Shown: positions 35,443 to 44,007, counted from the first letter of the stretch. The stretch: 64,000 nucleotides of DNA from Pseudomonas libanensis (GCF_001439685.1 NZ_JYLH01000012.1:62001-126000), one strand, 5' to 3'. Numbers and translations are program-made. Notes: generated from the sequence alone by a model not told the origin.

Positions 35443-36318
35443 CTATTGGTACATCTCGGGCACTTCGTACTGCAGGCCGTAATGGGCATAGATGGCTTGC
35501 ACCGCACCGTCGCGGATCAGGCCTTCCAGCGCCTCCTCCACCGCATAGGCCAACTGGCGATTGCTCTCGTGCACCGCCATGCCGATTTCCCAGCGCTGCT
35601 TGCCCATGTTGGGGTAAGCGTTTTGCGCCAGGGCCAGTTGCGGGTCATGGGCCTCGTGCACCTGCCAGTCGATTTCACCGCGCATGGCCATCACCGCGTC
35701 GACCTCGCCGGCCTTCATCGCCGCAAAGGCCTGGGGCACGCCGGGGTAGTGACGGGTCTTGCCGGCGAGCATGCCGTTGAACACCGAGGTGAGGTAGAAC
35801 GACGGCACGCTGTCGACTTCGACGCCAATCGGATGCTGCTCGAACACCGCCACGCTGGCGACCTTGTCCAGGCGCCGGCGGTCGTAGGCCACCTGCCATT
35901 GTTCGTTCTGGTACGGCCCGAACATCACCACATGGCCGTTTTCCAGCTCGCCCTGGTCGTTGCGTTTTTGCGCGTAGGCGTGGTCGTAGGGCGCACGCAG
36001 CATCAGGTCGGCCAATTGCTGGTTGTGCAACGGGCTGCCGCGCCAGATGTAGTCGCGCAGGTCGTCGTCGAGTTTCTCGCCGGCCGGCGCCCAGATCAGC
36101 GTCAGTTGCACGCCGAGCGCCTTGGCCAGGGCCTGGGCCAGTTCCACGTCGACACCCCGTGGGGTGCTGCCGTCCTGGAAGCTGTAGGGGGCGAAGTCCT
36201 TGTACACCGCCACCTTGATCTCGCCGGCGGCGATCATCTGGTCGTAGCTGCGCACCTGCGCCTGTGCCGTCTGGCAACACAGCAGGGCCAGGCCAAGCAC
36301 ATACGCGAACAGGCGCAT
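35443..36318 (-). CDS. Quinoprotein-associated periplasmic binding protein (MxaJ/XoxJ-like)
   Basis: The 291-residue protein has a signal peptide ending TAQAQ and the type II periplasmic binding fold (GEIKVAVYKDFAPYSF; TPRGVDVELAQALAKALG). It matches the family annotated as quinoprotein dehydrogenase-associated putative ABC substrate-binding protein, relatives of MxaJ/XoxJ that sit beside methanol dehydrogenases and are thought to help cofactor loading or maturation. No ABC permease of the matching type is nearby. It sits 3 bases downstream of the cytochrome gene. Confidence 0.87.
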   Translation of the reverse strand: MRLFAYVLGLALLCCQTAQAQVRSYDQMIAAGEIKVAVYKDFAPYSFQDGSTPRGVDVELAQALAKALGVQLTLIWAPAGEKLDDDLRDYIWRGSPLHNQQLADLMLRAPYDHAYAQKRNDQGELENGHVVMFGPYQNEQWQVAYDRRRLDKVASVAVFEQHPIGVEVDSVPSFYLTSVFNGMLAGKTRHYPGVPQAFAAMKAGEVDAVMAMRGEIDWQVHEAHDPQLALAQNAYPNMGKQRWEIGMAVHESNRQLAYAVEEALEGLIRDGAVQAIYAHYGLQYEVPEMYQ

Positions 36319-36321
36319 GGC

Positions 36322-36783
36322 TTACTCCTCGACGCGCACGGAGTCCAGGTAGGTACGCACCGCCCACAAGGCTTCCTGGCTCAGGTAGTCGGCCATTTTC
36401 GGCATGTACACCCGGCCGTCGCGCACCGCGCCATGGCGCACGCGCTCGACAAACCATTCATCACCGGCCTCGCCCGCATCGAGCATGCGCAGGTCCGGGG
36501 CGATACCGCCGGACTTGGCTTCCAGGCCGTGGCAGGCGGCGCAGTTCTGGTTGTAGGCGGACGAGCCGATTTCCAGCGCCTTGTCATGTTCCGGCGAGGT
36601 GCGGTACGGGTTCGCCGCCGCCCAGCCGTCGGCGTCCACCGGTACACCGGCGTCCTTGATCGAAGTCAGACCCTTGGTCTCCACCGCTTGCGGAACGACG
36701 TTGCCATGGGCCCAGGCGGAGCCGGCACCGATCACACCGACCAACAGCCCGGCGACGAGCAAGGCATTGTGTTTTGTTGTCAT
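36322..36783 (-). CDS. pedF: Cytochrome c550, electron acceptor of the quinoproteins (ExaB/PedF)
   Basis: The 153-residue periplasmic cytochrome has a signal peptide ending SAWAHG, one heme motif CAACH near residue 80 and an axial Met in VYMPKMADYL. It takes electrons from reduced PQQ in the two dehydrogenases and passes them to the respiratory chain. ATG 36783 has GAGGG about 9 bases upstream. The gene heads a four-gene minus-strand operon and is divergent from pedE. Confidence 0.92.
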   Translation of the reverse strand: MTTKHNALLVAGLLVGVIGAGSAWAHGNVVPQAVETKGLTSIKDAGVPVDADGWAAANPYRTSPEHDKALEIGSSAYNQNCAACHGLEAKSGGIAPDLRMLDAGEAGDEWFVERVRHGAVRDGRVYMPKMADYLSQEALWAVRTYLDSVRVEE

Positions 36784-36891
36784 TATTTTTGCCCTCAGGA
36801 TTGCACGCAAAACCTCATTGCAGAGGTTATGGCAACCATCTTAGAAACCCCGGGGCATGGGCCGTATGCTGCTTTGGTGGCCGCCCTCTCC

Positions 36892-36901
36892 TTCCTTGGT
36901 A
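36892..36901 (-). promoter_or_regulatory. Alcohol-regulon box upstream of pedF
   Basis: Read on the minus strand it is TAC-TACC-AA-GGAA, 108 bases upstream of the pedF ATG, part of the TRCTACY-2-RGWA set. Confidence 0.52.
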
Positions 36902-36937
36902 GTAGGGCTTGTGGGGCACGCCTAAAACAGCGGCGGT

Positions 36938-36954
36938 CCGGGAAGTCTTCCCGG
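36938..36954. promoter_or_regulatory. 17-bp palindrome between pedF and pedE, candidate PedR2 site
   Basis: CCGGGAAGTCTTCCCGG is a perfect 8+1+8 dyad, 84 bases upstream of the pedE ATG. Fifteen of 17 positions equal the palindrome before pedH. The distance here suits an activator. Confidence 0.62.
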
Positions 36955-37038
36955 CCACAGCGGGACTTTTTCCGTATCCGCCCACTGCCCCGGCGCTCCA
37001 CCCTGTGCAGGCCAAAACCTCCACTGGGAACTGCAACC

Positions 37039-38943
37039 ATGACAATAAGATCGCTACCCGCCCGCTCACCGTTGAGCCTTGCCGTGCAGGCCTTCCTGCT
37101 GGTCGGCAGCCTGTCCCTGAGTGCAACCGGCTTCGCCGCCGCCGAGCCTGCCCCTTCTATTCAAAAGCCGACGCACAACGTCACTTGGGAAGACATCGCC
37201 AACGATCACCTGACGACCAAGGACGTGCTGCAATACGGCATGGGCACCAACGCCCAGCGCTGGAGCCCGCTGGCCCAGGTCAACGACAAGAACGTGTTCA
37301 AGCTCACGCCGGCCTGGTCCTACTCGTTCGGCGACGAGAAGCAGCGCGGCCAGGAATCCCAGGCCATCGTCAACGACGGCGTGGTCTATGTCACCGGTTC
37401 CTACTCCCGCGTGTTTGCCCTCGACGCCAAAACCGGCAAGCGCCTGTGGACCTACAACCACCGCCTGCCCGACAACATTCGTCCATGCTGCGATGTGGTC
37501 AACCGTGGCGCGGCGATCTTCGGCGACAAGATCTACTTCGGCACCCTCGACGCGCGCCTGATCGCCCTCGACAAAAACACCGGCAAAGTGGTGTGGAACA
37601 AGAAATTCGGCGACCACGCCGCCGGCTACACCCTGACTGGCGCCCCGGTGCTGATCAAAGACAAGGTCAGCGGCAAGGTGCTGCTGATCCACGGCAGTTC
37701 CGGCGATGAGTTCGGCGTGGTCGGCCAGTTGTATGCGCGCGACCCGGACACCGGCGAAGAAGTGTGGATGCGCCCGTTCGTGGAAGGCCATATGGGCCGC
37801 CTGAACGGCAAGGACAGCACGCCGACCGGCGACGTGAAAGCACCGTCGTGGCCGGACGACCCCACCACCGAAACCGGCAAGGTCGAGGCCTGGAGCCATG
37901 GCGGCGGCGCGCCCTGGCAGAGCGCGAGCTTCGATGCCGAGACCAACACTATTATCGTCGGCGCCGGCAACCCCGGCCCGTGGAACACCTGGGCACGCAC
38001 GTCCAAGGACGGCAACCCCCACGACTTCGACAGCCTCTACACCTCGGGCCAGGTTGGCGTCGACCCCAGCACTGGCGAAGTGAAATGGTTCTACCAGCAC
38101 ACCCCGAACGATGCCTGGGACTTCTCCGGCAACAACGAGCTGGTGCTGTTCGACTACAAGGGCAAGGACGGCAACGTGGTCAAGGCCACCGGCCACGCCG
38201 ACCGCAACGGTTTTTTCTATGTGGTCGACCGCAACAACGGCAAGCTGCAGAACGCCTTCCCGTTCGTCGACAACATCACCTGGGCCAGCCATATCGACCT
38301 GAAGACCGGCCGCCCGGTGGAAAACGAAGGCCAGCGCCCGGCCAAGCCGTTGCCGGGTGAAACCAAGGGCAAGCCGGTGGAAGTCTCGCCGCCGTTCCTG
38401 GGGGGCAAGAACTGGAACCCCATGGCCTACAGCCAGGACACCGGGCTGTTCTACATCCCGGGCAACCAGTGGAAAGAGGAATACTGGACCGAAGAGGTCA
38501 ACTACAAGAAGGGTTCGGCGTACCTGGGCATGGGCTTTCGCATCAAGCGCATGTATGACGACCACGTCGGCACCTTGCGGGCGATGAACCCGACCACCGG
38601 CAAAGTGGTGTGGGAGCACAAGGAAGCCTTGCCGCTGTGGGCCGGCGTACTGGCCACCAAGGGCAACCTGGTGTTCACCGGCACCGGCGATGGTTTCTTC
38701 AAGGCCTTCGACGCGAAAACCGGCAAAGAACTGTGGAAGTTCCAGACCGGCAGCGGCATCGTCTCGCCGCCGATCACCTGGGAACAGGATGGCGAGCAGT
38801 ATGTCGGCGTGACCGTGGGCTATGGCGGCGCGGTACCGCTGTGGGGTGGCGACATGGCCGAGCTGACCAAGCCGGTGGCGCAAGGCGGGTCGTTCTGGGT
38901 GTTCAAGATTCCGAGTTGGGATCAGAAAACCGTCCAAAAATAG
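37039..38943 (+). CDS. pedE: Calcium-type PQQ alcohol dehydrogenase (PedE/ExaA)
   Basis: The 634-residue periplasmic quinoprotein ethanol dehydrogenase has a signal peptide (ending GFAAA), eight propeller blades, the vicinal disulfide NIRPCCDV and the catalytic Asp361 in NDAWDFSGNNE. The residue two after it is Ser363, the calcium form, unlike the partner at 31855. It oxidises ethanol and many primary and secondary alcohols and passes electrons to cytochrome c550. The frame stays open far upstream to 34666, but ATG 37039 begins the signal peptide and lies in the divergent promoter region, so the extension is not real. Confidence 0.94.
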   Translation: MTIRSLPARSPLSLAVQAFLLVGSLSLSATGFAAAEPAPSIQKPTHNVTWEDIANDHLTTKDVLQYGMGTNAQRWSPLAQVNDKNVFKLTPAWSYSFGDEKQRGQESQAIVNDGVVYVTGSYSRVFALDAKTGKRLWTYNHRLPDNIRPCCDVVNRGAAIFGDKIYFGTLDARLIALDKNTGKVVWNKKFGDHAAGYTLTGAPVLIKDKVSGKVLLIHGSSGDEFGVVGQLYARDPDTGEEVWMRPFVEGHMGRLNGKDSTPTGDVKAPSWPDDPTTETGKVEAWSHGGGAPWQSASFDAETNTIIVGAGNPGPWNTWARTSKDGNPHDFDSLYTSGQVGVDPSTGEVKWFYQHTPNDAWDFSGNNELVLFDYKGKDGNVVKATGHADRNGFFYVVDRNNGKLQNAFPFVDNITWASHIDLKTGRPVENEGQRPAKPLPGETKGKPVEVSPPFLGGKNWNPMAYSQDTGLFYIPGNQWKEEYWTEEVNYKKGSAYLGMGFRIKRMYDDHVGTLRAMNPTTGKVVWEHKEALPLWAGVLATKGNLVFTGTGDGFFKAFDAKTGKELWKFQTGSGIVSPPITWEQDGEQYVGVTVGYGGAVPLWGGDMAELTKPVAQGGSFWVFKIPSWDQKTVQK

Positions 38944-38968
38944 CCCTGGATCATGCGGAGCGGCTTTT

Positions 38969-39086
38969 GTGGCGAGGGAGCTTGCTCCCGCTGGGCTGCG
39001 AAGCGGCCCCGCTTTTCTCCAGCACCACCGTGCAGTCAGGTTTCACGACTGCTGCGCAGCCGAGCGGGAGCAAGCTCCCTCGCCAC
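38969..39086. repeat. REPIN of a second family (GTGGCGAGGGAGCTTGC)
   Basis: The inverted arms GTGGCGAGGGAGCTTGCTCC (from 38969) and GGAGCAAGCTCCCTCGCCAC (to 39086) flank a spacer with CTGGGCTGCGAAGCGG. Core and stem differ from the GTGGGAGGGGG family. It lies between pedE and the pentapeptide gene. Confidence 0.87.
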
Positions 39087-39107
39087 TGGTATCACAGAGA
39101 TCTCACG

Positions 39108-39749
39108 ATGAACTACCTGCCCTTGTTACTCCTGCTCTCCCTCCCCCTGGCCCACGCTGACGACGACGCCCCGCTGGTGATCAACGGCTGCACCCTTGCC
39201 GAACACAGCCAGTGCCCCGGCGCCAACCTCAAGGGCGCCGACCTGCGCAACCAGAACCTCGGCAAAATGAACCTGGCCGGCGCCGACCTGCGCGGTGCTG
39301 ACCTGCGCCACGCCAACCTCGACCTGGCCAACCTGGAAAAAGCCCAGCTGCAAGGCGCCAACCTCACCCGCGCCAGCCTGCAACAAAGCAACCTGCGCCT
39401 GGCCGACTTCACCGGCGCCACGCTGATGGCGATCCAGGGCTGGGGCCTGTTTGCCCAGGGCGCGCAGTTTGAAAATGCCAACCTCAGCGCGGCGTACCTG
39501 CAATTTGCGCGGTTGTCGGGGGCGAAGATGCACAAGGCCAACCTGCGGGCGGCGGATCTGGAAATGACGTGGTTGAGCAAGGCGGATTTGCAAGGGGCCG
39601 ACCTGAGCGATGCGAATTTGCAGGAGGCCAAATTCGGTGAGAGCAACCTGGAAAACGCGACGCTCACCGGCAGTCGCCAGCACTATGCAAACTTTCAGGA
39701 CGCCAATATGGAAGGCTGCACGGACTGCCCCACCACCTGGGACCGCTGA
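39108..39749 (+). CDS. Secreted pentapeptide-repeat protein
   Basis: The 213-residue protein has a signal peptide (ending AHA) and about 30 pentapeptide repeats of the A(D/N)LxX kind (GANLKGADLRNQNL and so on), which form a right-handed quadrilateral beta-helix. Cysteines lie in GCTLAEHSQC and at the C-terminal GCTDCP. A pentapeptide gene at this place, after the alcohol dehydrogenase, is also known from the P. putida ped cluster. Function is unknown. It is a surface or scaffold protein by fold; no DNA-gyrase role is implied because it is exported. Confidence 0.85.
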   Translation: MNYLPLLLLLSLPLAHADDDAPLVINGCTLAEHSQCPGANLKGADLRNQNLGKMNLAGADLRGADLRHANLDLANLEKAQLQGANLTRASLQQSNLRLADFTGATLMAIQGWGLFAQGAQFENANLSAAYLQFARLSGAKMHKANLRAADLEMTWLSKADLQGADLSDANLQEAKFGESNLENATLTGSRQHYANFQDANMEGCTDCPTTWDR

Positions 39750-39766
39750 AACAACGCCATTCAAAT

Positions 39767-39782
39767 GTGGGAGGGGGCTTGC
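39767..39782 (+). repeat. Solitary REP core
   Basis: A single GTGGGAGGGGGCTTGC follows the pentapeptide gene, without an inverted partner, 11 bases before the end of the convergent response-regulator gene. Confidence 0.8.
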
Positions 39783-39793
39783 ACTGGCCCCGC

Positions 39794-40420
39794 TTATCCA
39801 GCCACCCGCACCACCCCCATATCAATCCCCAAATGCACCAACTCAGCATGTGAACTCACCCGCAACTTGCTCTTGAGCAAGGTCAGGTGGTTGGACACGG
39901 TCTTGCTGCTGATATTCAGCCGCTCGGCAATCGCTCGGGTCGGCGTGCCCCTGGCCAGCATCAGGAAGATCTCCAGCTCGCGCGGGGTCATGCCCTGCAA
40001 ACGTTGATCGCTGGGGGTGTAGGCCAGTTCGGTGGCCAGGGCCTGTTCGATATAGGCGTGGCCATCAAGGATGCGCCGCACCGCTTCGATCAACACCTCG
40101 GGCGCCGAGCTTTTGGTCAGGTAGCCCGAGGCCCCCACCTCCAGGGCCTGGCGCACCAGCGGCAACTCGTCGTGCATGCTGAAAAACAGCACGCGCAACT
40201 GCGGCAGGCGCTGGCGCAGACGGCGGGTGGTTTCCAGGCCGCTGATGCCGGGCAGGCCGAAGTCCATGATCACCAGGTTCGGCACCGCTTCCTGCACCCG
40301 GCTCAAGGCCTCTTCGCCACTGGCCGCCTCGCGCACCTCGATGGCCGGCAGCAGCGCGCGCAACAGGCTGGCATAGCCCTGGCGCACCACCGCATGATCG
40401 TCCACCAACAGAATATTCAT
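39794..40420 (-). CDS. pedR2: LuxR/NarL-type response regulator (ExaE/EraR/PedR2)
   Basis: The 208-residue regulator has a receiver domain (VDDHAVVRQG; phospho-Asp53 in IMDFGLPGIS; Lys in YLTKSS) and a C-terminal LuxR helix-turn-helix (MTPRELEIFLMLARGTPTRAIAERLNIS). GGAGG precedes ATG 40420, which overlaps the kinase stop (ATGA). In P. aeruginosa this pair (exaDE) activates exaA; in P. putida PedS2-PedR2 switches pedE on and pedH off when lanthanides are absent. Confidence 0.9.
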   Translation of the reverse strand: MNILLVDDHAVVRQGYASLLRALLPAIEVREAASGEEALSRVQEAVPNLVIMDFGLPGISGLETTRRLRQRLPQLRVLFFSMHDELPLVRQALEVGASGYLTKSSAPEVLIEAVRRILDGHAYIEQALATELAYTPSDQRLQGMTPRELEIFLMLARGTPTRAIAERLNISSKTVSNHLTLLKSKLRVSSHAELVHLGIDMGVVRVAG

Positions 40421-41688
40421 ATGGCCTCCAACGGCATGTTCAACACCAGTGCCCAACCGGCGCCGGGGTGGCTGAGGATCTTCAGTTCGCCGCCCAGGCA
40501 GCGCGCGCGTTCGGCCATGGAATACAGGCCCACGCCGGGGCGCTGGGGCGTCTGCGCGCCGCGCCCGTTGTCGCGTACCCACAGGCGCAGGCGCGAACCG
40601 CGATGCTGCAGGCGCACATGCACCTGGCTGGCGTCGGCATGGCGCAGGATGTTGGTCAGGGCTTCCTGGAGCAGGCGGTAGAGATGGGTCTTGTTGGCAC
40701 CCGACAACGCCGGCAAATCAGCACTGACCTGCAAGTGGCACGGGATGCCATGGCTGGCCTGCCACTGCCTCACCAGCATGGCGAACGCCTCGGCCATCGG
40801 CAGGTGTTGCAGGGCCACGGGGTAGAGGTCGTGGACCAACGCGCGAAAACCCTGCTGCAAGTGCTCACAGTGTTCCTCCAGCAGCCCTACCGTGCGCGTA
40901 AGCACCTGGGGCTGATCGGCCACCAGGCGCAACAGGCACGCCTGGGCGCGGATACCCGCCAGGTACTGGCCAAGGTCGTCGTGCAGGGTCTGGGCCAGGT
41001 GGGTGCGCTCCTGTTCCTGCACCGCCAGCAAGGTCTGGGTGAGCTGGGTGTTGTCGGTGCGCGCCTGCTCCAGGGCGTCGGTCATGCGGTTGAAGTGCAG
41101 CGCCAGTTGCCGCGCTTCCGGCGAGCCATGCGTGTGCAGGCGCACAGTGAGCTGGCCGGCGCACACCTGTTGCAGGGCGCGCAGCAGTTCATCCAGCACG
41201 CCCATGCCACGGCGCACCGCCCAGCGGATGGTCAACAGGCTCAGCGCCAGCGCCAGGGCGCACAGGGCCAGCAGTTGTTGCAGGGAATCCCAGACCTCGT
41301 CGATTTCATCCCGTGGGTCGACCGCGATGGAGACGCGCCGACCATCCGGCAAGCCCAGCACCTGGGCCGTGCGCCGCGCCTCGGCGAACAATAGGCGCCC
41401 GAGCCAGGCATCCAGGCCCTCCGACGCCGGCGCCTGCACGCTCTCGCCAGGCTTGAGCCAGTGCACGCGCACATGGCGCAGGCTGGCCGTGAGCTTGGGT
41501 TGCAGGCTGGCAGGGTCGCGCTCGGCGGTTTCGCTCAGGTAATGCACCACCGCTTCGGCCGATTGCAATTCGCGCTCCACGTCCGCCAGGGCCTGGTGCA
41601 ACAACAGCGCGGTGCAGGCGCAGGTCACCAGCGCGAAGAAGCCGCACACCCACAGGTTGATCCGCCACAAGGCCGACAAGACGCGCAT
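40417..41688 (-). CDS. pedS2: Membrane sensor histidine kinase (ExaD/EraS/PedS2)
   Basis: The 423-residue kinase has two membrane helices (about residues 10-32 and 130-150) bracketing a small periplasmic domain, a HAMP-like linker, a HisKA_3 dimerisation domain with the phospho-His in LAQTLHDDLGQYLAG, and an HATPase domain (LYRLLQEALTNILRHA; VRDNGRG; GVGLYSMAER). HisKA_3 kinases pair with NarL-type regulators, as the next gene is. Its external domain is a plausible place for lanthanide sensing, which is known for P. putida PedS2. ATG 41688 has AGGAG upstream; an earlier ATG at 41727 has none. Confidence 0.9.
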   Translation of the reverse strand: MRVLSALWRINLWVCGFFALVTCACTALLLHQALADVERELQSAEAVVHYLSETAERDPASLQPKLTASLRHVRVHWLKPGESVQAPASEGLDAWLGRLLFAEARRTAQVLGLPDGRRVSIAVDPRDEIDEVWDSLQQLLALCALALALSLLTIRWAVRRGMGVLDELLRALQQVCAGQLTVRLHTHGSPEARQLALHFNRMTDALEQARTDNTQLTQTLLAVQEQERTHLAQTLHDDLGQYLAGIRAQACLLRLVADQPQVLTRTVGLLEEHCEHLQQGFRALVHDLYPVALQHLPMAEAFAMLVRQWQASHGIPCHLQVSADLPALSGANKTHLYRLLQEALTNILRHADASQVHVRLQHRGSRLRLWVRDNGRGAQTPQRPGVGLYSMAERARCLGGELKILSHPGAGWALVLNMPLEAI

Positions 41689-41754
41689 GCTGGTGTCACT
41701 CCTGTGAATAGGCCCTGGGTGCTCCATGCTAAAACCGCACCGCTTTCTCGGGGT

Positions 41755-41769
41755 TACTACCTTGGTACT
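41755..41769 (+). promoter_or_regulatory. Alcohol-regulon box between pedS2 and the ABC cassette
   Basis: TAC-TACC-TT-GGTA-CT includes the perfect 10-base dyad TACC-TT-GGTA (41758-41767). It lies 79 bases before the binding-protein ATG and 69 bases before the divergent pedS2 ATG, so it could serve both. Confidence 0.55.
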
Positions 41770-41846
41770 GGCCCGGCGGTACTTTCTGCATATTTGCAGC
41801 GACCCTAAGGCTTCCTATGCTGGCGCTACCTGTCATGGAGTGCCTT

Positions 41847-43019
41847 ATGCGCCAGCTCGCCCCTTACGCCGTGGTCTGCCTGCTGGCGATCGCCTGGGCC
41901 ACCAGCGGCCAGGCTGCCGACACGCCGTTGCAAGTGCAGATCGGCTACCTGGGCTATCGACCTGACCCGGGGCCACTGCTGTCCAACGTGATTGCCGAAC
42001 CCGCCGATGCCGGGCAACGCGGCGCCGAACTGGCGATCATCGACAGCAACAGCACCGGCGCTTTTCTCAACCAGCGCTACAGCCTGGCCACCGCCACCGT
42101 GGACACGGCCGACGCGCTGCTCACCGCCGCCAAGGTCCAGCATGACCAGGGCCTGCGCCTGTTCGTGGTCAACGCCCCCGCCGCCAGCCTGCGCCAACTC
42201 AGCGCCGCGTTGCCCGACAGCCTGTTGTTCAACGCCGGCAGCCCCGACGACAGCCTGCGCAGCACCGACTGCCTGGGTAACGTGCTGCATACCTTGCCCA
42301 GCCGCGCGATGCTTGCCGACGCCCTGGCGCAGTTCCTGGTGCTGCGCAAATGGCAGAAGGCGCTGCTGATCGTCGGCCCCACCGACGATGACCAGGCCTA
42401 CGCCGCCGCCCTGCGTCGTGCCGCCAAACGCTTCGGCGTGCAACTGGTGGCGGAAAAAGCCTGGCGTTTCGATAACGACCAACGCCGCAGCGCCCAGGCG
42501 GATATGCCGCTGTTCACCCAGACCGCCGAATACGACGTGGTGCTGGTGGCCGACGAGCGCGGTGACTTCGGCGAGTACGTGCCCTATCAGACCTGGTACC
42601 CGCGCCCCGTCGCCGGCACCCAGGGCTTGACGCCCACCGGCTGGCACAAAACCGTCGAGACCTACGGCGCGGCCCAATTGCAAAAACGCTTCGAAGCCCT
42701 CGCCGGGCGCTGGATGAACGACCGCGACTTCGCCGCCTGGATGGCCGTGCGCAGCGTCGCCAGTGCGGTGAGCCGGTTGCGCCAGGCAGGCCCGATGGCG
42801 ATCCGCCAACTGGCGATCAGCGAACACCTGCCGCTGGACGGTTTCAAGGGCCGCAAGCTCAGCTACCGCTCCTGGAACGGCGAACTGCGCCAACCGATTC
42901 CCCTCGTGCAACCACGCGCACTGGTCAGCACCTCGCCCCAGGACGGTTTCCTGCACCCCACCAATGAAATGGACAGCCTGGGCTATGACAAGCCCGAGGT
43001 GACTTGTCGCTTTCCCTGA
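41847..43019 (+). CDS. Periplasmic binding protein of the PQQ-alcohol ABC system (PedA-like)
   Basis: The 390-residue protein has a signal peptide ending GQAAD and a type I (Leu/Ile/Val-binding-like) periplasmic fold (IGYLGYRPDPGPLLSN; KALLIVGPTDDDQAYAAALRRAAKRFG). The family is annotated as ABC substrate-binding protein of the PQQ-dependent alcohol dehydrogenase system. ATG 41847 has GGAG 6 bases upstream; ATGs at 41817 and 41835 are in frame but poorly placed. The ligand is unknown. Confidence 0.87.
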   Translation: MRQLAPYAVVCLLAIAWATSGQAADTPLQVQIGYLGYRPDPGPLLSNVIAEPADAGQRGAELAIIDSNSTGAFLNQRYSLATATVDTADALLTAAKVQHDQGLRLFVVNAPAASLRQLSAALPDSLLFNAGSPDDSLRSTDCLGNVLHTLPSRAMLADALAQFLVLRKWQKALLIVGPTDDDQAYAAALRRAAKRFGVQLVAEKAWRFDNDQRRSAQADMPLFTQTAEYDVVLVADERGDFGEYVPYQTWYPRPVAGTQGLTPTGWHKTVETYGAAQLQKRFEALAGRWMNDRDFAAWMAVRSVASAVSRLRQAGPMAIRQLAISEHLPLDGFKGRKLSYRSWNGELRQPIPLVQPRALVSTSPQDGFLHPTNEMDSLGYDKPEVTCRFP

Positions 43020-43047
43020 TCGCCCCCACAATAATAAGGAATCCGCC

Positions 43048-44007
43048 ATGCGCCGCACCCTGCTCTCATGCGCCCTGCTGCTTGCCGCCGGGCACGCCGT
43101 GGCCAGCACCGCCTGGGTCTCCAACGAGAAAGACAACAGCCTGAGCCTGATCGACCTGCAGACCCTGCAAGTCACCGAGACCCTCAAGGTCGGCCAGCGC
43201 CCACGGGGCCTGCTGCTGTCCCATGACAACAAGCTGCTGTACATCTGCGCCAGCGACTCGGACCGTGTACAGGTGATGGACGTGGTCACGCGCAAGATCG
43301 TCAAGGAACTGCCCTCCGGCAAAGACCCCGAGCAGTTTGCCCTGCACCCCAACAACCGCTGGCTGTATGTGTCCAACGAAGACGATGCGCTGGTCACGGT
43401 GATCGACACCGAGACCGCCAAGGTGCTCGGCCAGATCAACGTCGGCGTCGAGCCCGAAGGCATGGCGGTGAGCCCGGACGGCAAGTGGGCGGTGAACACC
43501 AGCGAAACCACCAACATGCTGCACTGGATCGACACCAGCACCCAGACCCTGGCCGACAGCACTCTGGTGGACCAGCGCCCGCGGTTTGTCGAGTTCAATC
43601 ACGATGGCTCGCAGCTGTGGGCCTCGGCGGAAATCGGCGGCACCGTGACCATTCTCGACGTGGCCAGCCGCGCGGTCCTCAAGACCCTGACCTTCACCAT
43701 CAAGGGCGTGCACCCGGACAAGGTGCAGCCGGTGGGCATCAAGCTCAGCGCCGATGGCAAATACGGTTTTGTCGCCCTCGGCCCGGCCAACCATGTGGCG
43801 GTGATCGACGCCAGGACGTTCGAGATCCTCGATTACCTGCTGGTGGGCCGCCGCGTGTGGCAGATGGCGTTCACCCCGGACCAGAAGCAACTGCTGGCCA
43901 CCAACGGCGTGAGCGGTGATGTGTCGGTGATCGATGTGGACAGCCTCAAGGTGATCAAGTCGGTGAAAGTCGGGCGCTACCCCTGGGGTGTGGTGGTGAC
44001 GCCATGA
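43048..44007 (+). CDS. Secreted YVTN-type beta-propeller protein, PQQ-catabolism associated
   Basis: The 319-residue exported protein (signal ending GHAVAS) has about seven 40-residue YVTN/NHL-like repeats (WVSNEKDNSLSLID, YVSNEDDALVTVIDTETAKV, LATNGVSGDVSVIDV). Such propellers are found in all ped-type clusters. Role unknown; possibly a periplasmic scaffold or ligand trap working with the binding protein and ABC cassette. AAGGAA precedes the ATG, and its stop overlaps the next ATG by four bases. Confidence 0.87.
   Translation: MRRTLLSCALLLAAGHAVASTAWVSNEKDNSLSLIDLQTLQVTETLKVGQRPRGLLLSHDNKLLYICASDSDRVQVMDVVTRKIVKELPSGKDPEQFALHPNNRWLYVSNEDDALVTVIDTETAKVLGQINVGVEPEGMAVSPDGKWAVNTSETTNMLHWIDTSTQTLADSTLVDQRPRFVEFNHDGSQLWASAEIGGTVTILDVASRAVLKTLTFTIKGVHPDKVQPVGIKLSADGKYGFVALGPANHVAVIDARTFEILDYLLVGRRVWQMAFTPDQKQLLATNGVSGDVSVIDVDSLKVIKSVKVGRYPWGVVVTP

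Noticed and set aside
34666..37038. Very long open frame upstream of pedE, continuous with it (over 1400 codons in all)
   Set aside because: It is antisense to four well-supported minus-strand genes; codon bias of high-GC DNA keeps the opposite frame open. The PedE signal peptide starts at 37039.
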